A DNA stretch of 11,546 nt from Bacteroides sp. UBA1317 (GTDB taxonomy: Bacteria > Bacteroidota > Bacteroidia > Bacteroidales > Bacteroidaceae): contig DBTL01000033.1 of assembly GCA_002307035.1 (NCBI GenBank), positions 1 to 11,546 on the forward strand, in the 5' to 3' direction. This document shows, in pieces, positions 1 to 6,692 of this stretch; positions within the stretch are counted from its first letter, which is position 1, and every line of letters begins with the position of its first letter. Both the position numbers and the translations under genes were made by a program. Under the pieces are notes generated by a model, which did no database searches, had not been told where the DNA came from, and worked only from the letters and a program-made list of their open reading frames with translations.

Positions 1-591
1 ACCGAAGATGCTCGCCATAGTCTTCTATCCTATCCTTGGCCGGGTAATGTTCGGCAGTTGAAGAACATTACAGAGCAGATATCCATTATAGAAACAAATC
101 GTGAAATAACAGCGAGTATCTTGCAAACATACCTGCCATCTCAACAAGAACAACGCTTACCGACATTGCTTGGAGTGAAGATTGGTAAGGGATTTGAAAG
201 TGAACGCGAGATTCTTTATCAGGTTCTGTTTGATATGCGCCAAGATGTAACTGAATTGAAAAGACTTGTCCATGAGATCATGTCAGAAAGAGGAACTGTT
301 TCTAACAATGTTCCTACCTCTACTCCGGCTTTTTATGCTCCTTCTGTAGTAACTCCGCCTCAATCGGGACCCACTATTAATTTAGTACATCCCTCGAATG
401 CACAACAGGATGATGATATACAAGACACGGAAGAATATATTGAAGAGTCTTTATCACTCGATGATTTGGAGAAAGAACTTATACGTAAAGCGCTTGACAA
501 ACATCATGGCAAAAGAAAGAATGCGGCTAAAGATTTGAATATTTCGGAACGTACCCTTTATCGAAAAATAAAAGAATATGGATTGGATTAA
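1..591 (+). CDS. Sigma-54-dependent transcriptional regulator, C-terminal part (5' end outside window)
   Basis: This is the end of an enhancer-binding protein of the NtrC type, which uses an AAA+ ATPase to open promoters bound by sigma-54 RNA polymerase. The frame is open from base 1, and 196 residues are visible. Residues 11-22 read YPWPGNVRQLKN, the conserved motif at the end of the AAA+ domain. A proline- and serine-rich linker of low complexity follows (about residues 97-135), then an acidic patch. Residues 153-195 form a Fis-type helix-turn-helix ending in ISERTLYRKIKEYGL. A TTG at 58 could be read as a start, but it would cut into the conserved motif, so the gene certainly begins upstream. 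The ATPase core and any N-terminal sensor domain are not visible, so the signal cannot be named. The last 14 bases overlap the next gene. The family call is firm; the target genes are unknown. Confidence 0.93.
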   Translation, partial: TEDARHSLLSYPWPGNVRQLKNITEQISIIETNREITASILQTYLPSQQEQRLPTLLGVKIGKGFESEREILYQVLFDMRQDVTELKRLVHEIMSERGTVSNNVPTSTPAFYAPSVVTPPQSGPTINLVHPSNAQQDDDIQDTEEYIEESLSLDDLEKELIRKALDKHHGKRKNAAKDLNISERTLYRKIKEYGLD

Positions 592-1099
592 AAAGATAAC
601 GCGGATAACTTTATTTGTTTCTTTGCTGGTATTGGTAAACTCGTGTAGCATTTCTTATAAGTTTAATGGAGCTTCCATCAACTATGATAAAGTAAAAACC
701 ATTTCTATTGCTGATTTTCCTATAAAAGCGGCTTATGTATATACTCCACTGGCTACAAAATTCAATCAAAAGTTGAGAAATATCTACGTTCAGCAGACTC
801 GTTTACGAATGGTTTCGCGGAATGCTGATTTGGCGATAGAGGGTGAGATTACCGGTTATAATCAATATAACCAAGCAGTGAAGTCGGATGGTTATTCTTC
901 AGAAGTTAAGCTTACCATTACAGTGAATGTGCGTTATGTAAATAACACCAATCATGAAGAAGATTTGGAACAACAGTTCACTGCTTATCGGACATATGAT
1001 TCAACGAAAACGCTTACGTCTGTGCAAGATGAACTGATTGAACAAATGGTGGAGGATATTACGGATCAGATATTCAACGCAACTGTAGCTAATTGGTAA
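578..1099 (+). CDS. lptE: LptE-like LPS-assembly lipoprotein
   Basis: This is a predicted outer-membrane lipoprotein of 173 residues. In the known family LptE plugs the LptD barrel and helps insert lipopolysaccharide into the outer leaflet. A hydrophobic segment (residues 10-20) follows basic residues K5, K6 and R9 and leads to the lipobox-like VNSC ending at Cys23, the predicted lipidated residue. The mature part begins SISYKFNGASINY, followed by the segment IADFPIKA and later the element ADLAIEGEITGY (about residues 104-115 of the precursor), all typical of the Bacteroidetes LptE-like family. The ATG at 578 lies inside the end of the regulator gene, which suggests translational coupling. 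The next gene starts after a 4-base gap. LptE homologues are divergent, so the assignment rests on overall pattern and the lipobox; a general small lipoprotein is the alternative. Confidence 0.8.
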   Translation: MDWIKKITRITLFVSLLVLVNSCSISYKFNGASINYDKVKTISIADFPIKAAYVYTPLATKFNQKLRNIYVQQTRLRMVSRNADLAIEGEITGYNQYNQAVKSDGYSSEVKLTITVNVRYVNNTNHEEDLEQQFTAYRTYDSTKTLTSVQDELIEQMVEDITDQIFNATVANW

Positions 1100-1103
1100 C
1101 CCA

Positions 1104-1874
1104 ATGACATCAACTAATTTACAAGAATGGATTCAGCATCCTGATGTACTGAATAAAGATACTTTGTACGAGCTACGTACCTTGCTGATTCGTTATCCCT
1201 ATTTTCAGTCTTTACGACTTCTTTATCTTAAAAATCTCTATATACTCCATGATATAACTTTTGGTGCCGAATTGAGAAAGGCTGCACTTTATGTCGCTGA
1301 TCGTCGGGTCCTATTCTATTTGATAGAGGGCGAAAAGTATGTTCTTCACAGCTCTAGAAAGAAAAAACAGCTTGTTGATGGGCTGGAAAACGAACCTAGT
1401 TTGGATCGTACCCTTACTCTCATTGATGCATTTCTTTCTTCTATACCCAAAGAGTCCGTTCAACAACAGACTGATTTTGATTATGCAACGGACTATACAG
1501 CTTATTTGGTCGAGCAAGATGCATTACAACCGATTGAAGAATCCGAAATTCAAGTGCCAAGGTTGCGGGGGCATGAACTTATTGATGATTTTATAGAGAT
1601 GAACAATACTGATTTTTCTTCATTAAGACTTAAATCTTTGGATGATAATGAGGAAAGCAGCCTTGAATTACCGATAGCTGATATCTATCGGGATGAGGAA
1701 GATGAGAGTTGCTTTACCGAAACTTTAGCTAAAATATATATTAAACAGCAACGATATTCTAAAGCGCTGGAAATAATTGAAAAATTAAGCTTGAAATATC
1801 CAAAAAAAAATGCTTACTTTGCAGATCAGATTAGGTTCTTAGAGAAATTGATTATTAACGCTAAATCAAAATAA
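1104..1874 (+). CDS. Uncharacterised protein with C-terminal TPR-like segment
   Basis: This is a 256-residue protein with no signal peptide or membrane segment, so it is probably cytoplasmic. The N-terminal half is helical and rich in Leu and Tyr (for example LRTLLIRYPYFQSLRLLYLK, about residues 24-43). The middle (about 140-205) is acidic and likely flexible. The C-terminal part (about 205-250) has the periodicity of a tetratricopeptide repeat, with the core LAKIYIKQQRYSKALEIIEK and a following YPKKNAYFADQIRFL helix; such repeats bind proteins. It lies 4 bases after lptE and 4 bases before secG, so it is almost certainly cotranscribed with both. A role in envelope assembly or secretion is an inference from that position only. 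I do not recognise a named family for the N-terminal part, and no enzymatic motif is visible. Confidence 0.88.
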   Translation: MTSTNLQEWIQHPDVLNKDTLYELRTLLIRYPYFQSLRLLYLKNLYILHDITFGAELRKAALYVADRRVLFYLIEGEKYVLHSSRKKKQLVDGLENEPSLDRTLTLIDAFLSSIPKESVQQQTDFDYATDYTAYLVEQDALQPIEESEIQVPRLRGHELIDDFIEMNNTDFSSLRLKSLDDNEESSLELPIADIYRDEEDESCFTETLAKIYIKQQRYSKALEIIEKLSLKYPKKNAYFADQIRFLEKLIINAKSK

Positions 1875-1878
1875 CAAA

Positions 1879-2247
1879 ATGTATTTATTATTAGTTATCT
1901 TAATGGTCATTGCTGCCATATTGATGTGCTTTATTGTACTGATACAGAATTCCAAAGGGGGAGGTTTGTCTTCAGGCTTTTCTTCATCCAACCAGATTAT
2001 GGGCGTACGCAAGACCACTGACTTTCTTGAGAAGACGACTTGGGGATTAGCTGCTTTTATTGTAATCTTAAGCGTTGCATCTGCTTACGTCCTTCCTTCT
2101 GCTGCTAGCAAAGATGGAGACGTTATATTGGAGCAAGCTCAGAAAGAAGAAACCACGAACCCGTATAATTTGCCTGCTGGAACAGCTGCTCCTAAAGCAG
2201 AGACTACAGTTCCGGCTACAACAATACCTTCAGATTCAGCAAAATAG
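1879..2247 (+). CDS. secG: Preprotein translocase subunit SecG
   Basis: SecG is the small auxiliary subunit of the SecYEG channel in the inner membrane and assists SecA-driven protein export. The 122-residue product has two predicted membrane helices, at about residues 2-22 and 55-75. Between them lies the family signature: LIQNSKGGGLSSGF (21-34), then MGVRKTTDFLEKTTW (41-55). The C-terminal tail (about 76-122) is rich in Ala, Thr and Pro; it is longer than in E. coli SecG and of low complexity, and I consider it non-essential to the call. It is the last gene of the upstream group, and a strong terminator follows 20 bases after the stop codon. Confidence 0.96.
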   Translation: MYLLLVILMVIAAILMCFIVLIQNSKGGGLSSGFSSSNQIMGVRKTTDFLEKTTWGLAAFIVILSVASAYVLPSAASKDGDVILEQAQKEETTNPYNLPAGTAAPKAETTVPATTIPSDSAK

Positions 2248-2267
2248 AAGCAGAATGTTTCTAAATT

Positions 2268-2317
2268 AAAGATGCGAAACTATTCATTAATATAATGAAT
2301 AGCTTCGCATCTTTTTT
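2268..2317 (+). terminator. Rho-independent terminator after secG
   Basis: A long hairpin is followed by a T-run. The left arm at 2268-2289 pairs with the right arm at 2293-2314: 11 bp (AAAGATGCGAA), one A/C mismatch (2279 with 2303), then 10 bp (CTATTCATTA), with a 3-base loop. Six T residues at 2312-2317 close it. It ends the regulator-lptE-TPR-secG unit. Confidence 0.9.
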
Positions 2318-2337
2318 GCCGTAAAATGTGTCTTTTA

Positions 2338-2370
2338 GTTGCCGATGGATGCATGATTTCATTATCTTTG
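2338..2370 (+). promoter_or_regulatory. Bacteroides-type promoter for the MFS transporter
   Basis: TATCTTTG at 2363-2370 fits the Bacteroides -7 element TAnnTTTG, and GTTG at 2338-2341 is a three-of-four match to the -33 element TTTG at 21 bases spacing. Transcription would begin about 30 bases before the ATG at 2408. It lies just after the secG terminator, which supports independent transcription of the transporter. Confidence 0.65.
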
Positions 2371-2407
2371 TCACCGAATTAAATAATTTATAAGAATATA
2401 GACTACA

Positions 2408-3769
2408 ATGACAGAACAACTGAATAAAAAAATGAACGACTCGAAAGCGACCCGTTGGATGGCTTTGGGAGTTGTGGCATTCACTATGATGGCTGCCTAT
2501 TTTGTGAATGATGTAATGGCGCCACTCAAAACAATGCTTGAATCAGATTTGGCATGGGGAAGTACTGATTACGGATATTATACGGGAGCATATAGTTTTC
2601 TTAATGTCTTTTTGTTAATGCTCATTTGGGGAGGACTTATTCTAGATCGCTTTGGCATTCGTTTTACAGGAAAGCTGTCTACCATCTTAATGGTGGCCGG
2701 CACAGCTTTGCAATATTATGGAATCACAGAACTAGCAGATAGTCAAACAATCATTTTTGGGCATAAGATGGGCGTGTTTATTGCCTCATCCGGATATTCT
2801 ATTTTTGGAGTGGGTGCCGAGGTAGCGGGTATTACTGTAACTAAGATGATAGCTAAGTGGTTCAAGGGAAAAGAAATGGCTACTGCTATGGGCGTACAGG
2901 TTGCTTTGGCCCGTATCGGTTCTCAGGCAGCTTATTCAGTTGCCATTCCCATTGCCAAAAGTTTTGGCCTTGCTACTCCTGTGCTAATAGGTTTAGTGTT
3001 ACTTGTTGGTGGTACGATTGCTTTCTTCGCTTTCTCCGTGTTAGACAAAAAACTTGATAAGCAGCAGGCTGCGAGTCCGGAAGGAACAGGAAATGAAGAG
3101 AAGTTTTCTATCAAGGATGTGAAGACGATCCTACTTAATCCTGGTTTTTGGCTTATTGCTCTGCTTTGTGTGCTTTTCTACTCTTGTGTGTTCCCGTTCC
3201 AAAAATTTGCTTCAGAACTGATGGTTAGTAAGTATGCAATCGATCCTGATTTTGCAGGATCAATAGTTGGACTTCCTGCACTAGGGGCTTTGATTTTAAC
3301 TCCGGTATTTGGTGGATTAGTGGATAGCAGAGGTAAGGCTGATACTATTATGATTATAGGTGCAGCTATGCTCATCTTTGTTCACCTCATTTATGCTATT
3401 CCTGGTGTGGATAACTGGATAATAGCTGTGATTTTGATGATAGTTCTAGGTATTGCTTTCTCTTTAGTGCCTTCTGCTATGTGGCCTTCGGTAGCAAAAA
3501 TATTCCCTGCTCACCAATTGGGGACTGCTTATGCATTAATCTTCTTTATTCAGAATATTGGACTATGGGGAGTTCCGAATCTTATCGGCTGGATACAACA
3601 AGAGTATTGTATTGTTGATTCTGTAGATGGCGTTAATCAATATGATTATACTGTGCCAATGCTTGTGTTCACTGGTTTTGCAATACTTTCTTTGGCTGTG
3701 GCACTATTGCTGAGAGTTGCTAATAAAAAATATGGATATGGTCTTGAAAAGTCTAATATTCAGAAGTAG
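2408..3769 (+). CDS. Major facilitator superfamily transporter
   Basis: This is a 453-residue inner-membrane carrier with about twelve hydrophobic helices in two halves, separated by a charged loop at about residues 212-240. The conserved loop 2-3 signature appears as GGLILDRFGIRFTGK (75-89), and its counterpart in the second half as GGLVDSRGKAD (302-312). Further typical elements are KGKEMATAMG (153-162) and LGTAYALIFFIQNIGLWGVP (371-390). The substrate cannot be read from the sequence. The DRFGIR and GTAYA...QNIG patterns recall the MFSD1-like branch, whose animal member exports dipeptides from lysosomes, but this is only an impression. The ATG at 2408 is chosen because it fits the promoter spacing; an in-frame ATG at 2432 is also possible. 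The gene stands alone between two terminators. Confidence 0.9.
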   Translation: MTEQLNKKMNDSKATRWMALGVVAFTMMAAYFVNDVMAPLKTMLESDLAWGSTDYGYYTGAYSFLNVFLLMLIWGGLILDRFGIRFTGKLSTILMVAGTALQYYGITELADSQTIIFGHKMGVFIASSGYSIFGVGAEVAGITVTKMIAKWFKGKEMATAMGVQVALARIGSQAAYSVAIPIAKSFGLATPVLIGLVLLVGGTIAFFAFSVLDKKLDKQQAASPEGTGNEEKFSIKDVKTILLNPGFWLIALLCVLFYSCVFPFQKFASELMVSKYAIDPDFAGSIVGLPALGALILTPVFGGLVDSRGKADTIMIIGAAMLIFVHLIYAIPGVDNWIIAVILMIVLGIAFSLVPSAMWPSVAKIFPAHQLGTAYALIFFIQNIGLWGVPNLIGWIQQEYCIVDSVDGVNQYDYTVPMLVFTGFAILSLAVALLLRVANKKYGYGLEKSNIQK

Positions 3770-3813
3770 TCGGGAAGGATAGAAATCTCCTCTGATTAGA
3801 GGTTTAATCTTGC

Positions 3814-3862
3814 TAAATAAAAAGAGCACAAACGTATTATTGCGTTGTGCTCTTTTTATTTA
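3814..3862. terminator. Bidirectional terminator between convergent genes
   Basis: The left arm at 3814-3834 and right arm at 3843-3862 form an 18-bp perfect stem (core AAAAAGAGCACAA), with two further G-C pairs beyond one bulged A. The stem carries an A-run on the left and a T-run on the right, so it can serve as an intrinsic terminator in both directions: for the plus-strand MFS gene and for the minus-strand gene ending at 3884. Confidence 0.9.
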
Positions 3863-3883
3863 ATTAAGTTAGGTAGCAAAATG

Positions 3884-4951
3884 TTATTTATCTTCCTCTC
3901 TGTCAACTTTTACCAGCCCACCTGTAGTGGAGTTAAATAATACTTTAATGGTTGATTTCTTATCGAATAAAGCGGGAGCCAAGTATTCTATTGTACCGAA
4001 CTGAGTTACCGGAATTTCTCCTTCAAAGAGCGGCTTTTTATCTTTTACAATTGAGATCTGAGCTTTCCCCGGAACATTATAAGCCACGCCTTCAAGTTCT
4101 TTCTTCTTATCTCCTTCTAGAGTAGGGATTGTTACTGTTTTCATATCCGTTAGGTTAACGTAAACCGGTTCGCCGGCCAAATCATTGCTAGCTATTACTC
4201 CTAGTTTTTTTGAGAACCGAAAGAGTACTTCATTTTTGAACTCTTTGTTTGGCACTAAGCGCATTGTGAATGTCTTTTCTTCTCTTTCATTACTTCCAGA
4301 GAACATTTCGGTCATGGCACGTTCTTGCTCATCAAGATTGTTGAGCATCAGTTTCAGTTGTTCGCCATCTTTCGGCGTGTTGTCAGCTTGTCCCCGCAAG
4401 AGTGCATTTTTGCTTTCGCGGATATTATATATTTCTTTGGCAACTAACTCTGCCATCTTTGCCGTCGAATTCGCCATTAATATTTCCTCTGTAAGGAAAC
4501 TACGTGGGTTGACTTTATTTTTTTGTTTAGCTGGAGCATCGTTTGTGATAGCTGGCTTTTTTATTGCTATAGGCATATTGATAGACTGTACAATGCCGTC
4601 GTCGGTTAATTCCATTAGAGGAGCCACCGTCTTGTCCTTCATCTTAACGAAGTAAGTTCGTTCATTATCCGGAACCCCAATAGGTTGAGCTTTTACACTG
4701 ACTAATTCCCAATATTCTTCGGGATCGATAGATATATTTGTAAGATGAAGATAGCGGTCGGCATATTTTCCAAACTCTCCCGGGGTATATGTTACTTTAA
4801 TTGCTTTCACTTCTATTTCAACTTCGGTCTTGGGTAGGGCATAAGTCACCCCGAAGTCTTTTCCACGTGTGACTCCTACCGTTACTTTGGTTTGGGCATA
4901 GGTGGTGGAAGAGAAGAGAAGTAAGCTTAAAAATAGAATAGAATTTTTCAT
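3884..4951 (-). CDS. DUF4831-like secreted protein of unknown function
   Basis: This is a predicted periplasmic protein of 355 residues. I set the start at the ATG at 4951 because it opens directly into a signal peptide: MKNSILFLSLLLFSSTTYAQ, with probable cleavage after TYA (residue 19). A longer in-frame start at 4984 would add 11 charged residues before it and would overlap the promoter -7 element. There is no lipobox cysteine, so it should be soluble. The mature start (GVTYALPKTEVEIEVKA, then YTPGEFGKYADRYL) resembles the Bacteroidetes DUF4831 family, which has no known function. The middle part, with TEEILMANSTAKMAELVAKEIYNIRE split by charged residues, is probably helical; the rest appears to be beta-rich. 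No catalytic motif is recognised. It lies 97 bases downstream of the nnr gene on the same strand and has its own promoter candidate. Confidence 0.85.
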   Translation of the reverse strand: MKNSILFLSLLLFSSTTYAQTKVTVGVTRGKDFGVTYALPKTEVEIEVKAIKVTYTPGEFGKYADRYLHLTNISIDPEEYWELVSVKAQPIGVPDNERTYFVKMKDKTVAPLMELTDDGIVQSINMPIAIKKPAITNDAPAKQKNKVNPRSFLTEEILMANSTAKMAELVAKEIYNIRESKNALLRGQADNTPKDGEQLKLMLNNLDEQERAMTEMFSGSNEREEKTFTMRLVPNKEFKNEVLFRFSKKLGVIASNDLAGEPVYVNLTDMKTVTIPTLEGDKKKELEGVAYNVPGKAQISIVKDKKPLFEGEIPVTQFGTIEYLAPALFDKKSTIKVLFNSTTGGLVKVDREEDK

Positions 4952-4981
4952 TTGTTCCTTTTCTTTTAGCTGGTTTAATGG

Positions 4982-5013
4982 CAAATATAATCAATGTATT
5001 TGATAATTTCATA
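4982..5013 (-). promoter_or_regulatory. Promoter candidate for the DUF4831-like gene
   Basis: On the minus strand TATATTTG (4989 to 4982) matches the TAnnTTTG -7 element, and TATG (5013 to 5010) is a three-of-four match to the -33 element with 20 bases between. Its position about 30 bases before the ATG at 4951 supports that start over the one at 4984. Confidence 0.55.
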
Positions 5014-5048
5014 CTAATGTAAGTGAAAAACAGTCAATGCTGCTTTTG

Positions 5049-6560
5049 CTATTCACTAAGTATCTTCCATGCTTCAGGTAGACATTCAATAATATCTCCC
5101 GCAGTAAGACTGATCATCCCATATCGTTTTTGAGCAAAATCTCCTGCAAGTCCATGAGCATAAGTACCTATCTTGGCAGCATCTTCGGCAACGTATCCTT
5201 GCGCTAAGAGTGCAAGAACAATGCCTGTAAGCACATCTCCGCTTCCGGCGGTAGCCATCCCTGCATTCCCTGTAGGGTTGAAATAACATTTTCCTCGTGG
5301 AGTTATAATTGTGGAATATGCGCCTTTTAATACAATGTGGACATTTATGTTTCGTGCCAGTTCACAAGCTTTCATCAATCGTTCGTAAGAATCCTGGCAT
5401 TTGCCTACCAGGCGTTCAAGCTCTTTCGGATGCGGCGTCAAAACAGAACCTTTAGGTATGGAAGAAAGGGCATAACGATTTTCAGCCAGAATATTCAATG
5501 CATCTGCATCTATCACCATAGGTGTTTGGCAACTCTCTATTTGTTGAAGTAAGATTGCTTCTGTTTCTACATGTCTACCAAGTCCCGGTCCGATGCCTAC
5601 CGCCTGGTATTCTTCAGTATCTGTTAGTGTTCTGAAATGCGTTTCGCTTAAATCAGATTCAATTATGGCTTCCGGAGCGCTTGTCTGTAGGATGTTCCGG
5701 TTTTGTGCAGGGACGTGTGCAGTTAATAGTCCCACTCCTGAGCGTAAACATGCCCGCGCTGCAAGAACTGATGCTCCGGCCATACCGGATGAACCCGCAA
5801 TGAGTAGCGCATGACCAAAAATTCCTTTGTGCGCAAATTTTTTTCTTGGTTTTATGAGCGCGCGTATATCTTCTAATTCGAGTAGCGCATAGTCACTCTC
5901 GGTTTCGGCAATGGCTTTTTCGCTTATTCCAATATCGAGCAAGCTCCATTCTCCTATAAATTCTTCATTTTCGGAAAAAAGAAAAGCCAGTTTCGGCAAT
6001 TGTAGGCTAAAGGTATAATCAGCTCTGATTATGTTTGCTCGGATGTTAAAAGTGTTTTCTTCTCCCATTAATCCGGAAGGCATGTCAATAGCTACTACTG
6101 TGGCTGGTGAAGCATTGATGTATTTTACTACTGCGGCGAATCCACCATTCAGAGGTTTGTTTAAACCTGATCCGAAAAGTCCGTCAATTACCAAATGTAC
6201 TTTCGTTAGTGAAGGTGGTGTGAACTGAGACGTTACTTCTGTGAAACGAACCTCATCCATTACTTCTATCAATTCTTTGTTCGTTTGACAGTCGGATGAT
6301 AGCTTCTCTTGTGTGTTGAATAAGTATATTTCTACGTTGTAACCTTTTTCTCCTAGCATACGTGCTACTGCGAGGGCATCGCCGCCATTATTTCCCGGGC
6401 CGGCAAATACAGTAATAGGTGTTTCTTTTGACCACTGAGTTGAAATAGCTGTAGTCAATGCACGAGCGGCACGTTCCATTAAATCGATGGAACTTATAGG
6501 TTCGTGCTCTATTGTGTAGGCATCTAACTTTCTGATGTTACTACTTTGAAAAATCTTCAT
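5049..6560 (-). CDS. nnr: Bifunctional NAD(P)H-hydrate epimerase / ADP-dependent NAD(P)H-hydrate dehydratase
   Basis: This cytoplasmic repair enzyme restores NADH and NADPH that have become hydrated. The epimerase half interconverts the R and S hydrates, and the dehydratase half removes water from the S form using ADP. The 503 residues are the normal length for the fused form. The N-terminal epimerase domain (about 1-215) carries VFAGPGNNGGDALAVARML (51-69), DGLFGSGLNKPL (126-137) and DMPSGL (159-164). The C-terminal ribokinase-like domain (about 235-503) carries HKGIFGHALLIAGSSGMAGA (244-263), GIGPGLG (322-328), DADALN (351-356), LTPHPKELERL (374-384) and NAGMATAGSGDVLTG (432-446), the last holding the nucleotide-binding and catalytic Asp region. 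Both halves look intact. The gene is transcribed away from the POT transporter gene and precedes the DUF4831-like gene. Confidence 0.97.
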   Translation of the reverse strand: MKIFQSSNIRKLDAYTIEHEPISSIDLMERAARALTTAISTQWSKETPITVFAGPGNNGGDALAVARMLGEKGYNVEIYLFNTQEKLSSDCQTNKELIEVMDEVRFTEVTSQFTPPSLTKVHLVIDGLFGSGLNKPLNGGFAAVVKYINASPATVVAIDMPSGLMGEENTFNIRANIIRADYTFSLQLPKLAFLFSENEEFIGEWSLLDIGISEKAIAETESDYALLELEDIRALIKPRKKFAHKGIFGHALLIAGSSGMAGASVLAARACLRSGVGLLTAHVPAQNRNILQTSAPEAIIESDLSETHFRTLTDTEEYQAVGIGPGLGRHVETEAILLQQIESCQTPMVIDADALNILAENRYALSSIPKGSVLTPHPKELERLVGKCQDSYERLMKACELARNINVHIVLKGAYSTIITPRGKCYFNPTGNAGMATAGSGDVLTGIVLALLAQGYVAEDAAKIGTYAHGLAGDFAQKRYGMISLTAGDIIECLPEAWKILSE

Positions 6561-6586
6561 TGTTCTCTGTTTTTATTCTTTGCCTG

Positions 6587-6618
6587 CAAAAATACTCATT
6601 ACAACTAAAACCGTCAAG
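6587..6618 (-). promoter_or_regulatory. Promoter candidate for nnr
   Basis: On the minus strand TATTTTTG (6594 to 6587) matches TAnnTTTG, and CTTG (6618 to 6615) is a three-of-four match to the -33 element at 20 bases spacing. It sits 26 bases before the nnr ATG, back to back with the plus-strand promoter of the peptide transporter. Confidence 0.6.
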
Positions 6619-6620
6619 TG

Positions 6621-6655
6621 CTTGTCTTAAAACTCCCATAAAATAACTACTTTTG
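6621..6655 (+). promoter_or_regulatory. Promoter candidate for the POT transporter
   Basis: TACTTTTG at 6648-6655 matches the -7 element TAnnTTTG. CTTG at 6621-6624 is a possible -33 element, though the 23-base spacing is slightly long. The same octamer TACTTTTG recurs before hpt at 8238. The leader to the ATG at 6693 is short and AT-rich. Confidence 0.5.
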
Positions 6656-6692
6656 CCGTTATTAATAAATATAAAATAGATTTCATCCAATC

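Noticed and set aside
58..591. Regulator gene starting at TTG 58
   Set aside because: The frame is open to base 1 and the residues before 58 belong to the conserved PWPGNVRQL motif, so the true start is outside the window.
3789..3802. Small hairpin CCTCT-GATT-AGAGG after the MFS gene
   Set aside because: Only 5 bp with no T-run; the strong bidirectional terminator 12 bases further on explains termination.
4185..4655. A 156-residue plus-strand frame opposite the DUF4831-like gene
   Set aside because: It is Ser/Leu-rich antisense sequence without motif or upstream signals; the minus-strand gene has a signal peptide and promoter.
5017..5048. Possible terminator just after nnr on the minus strand
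   Set aside because: Only a 3-bp CAG/CTG stem before the T-run can be formed, so readthrough into the DUF4831-like gene remains possible.
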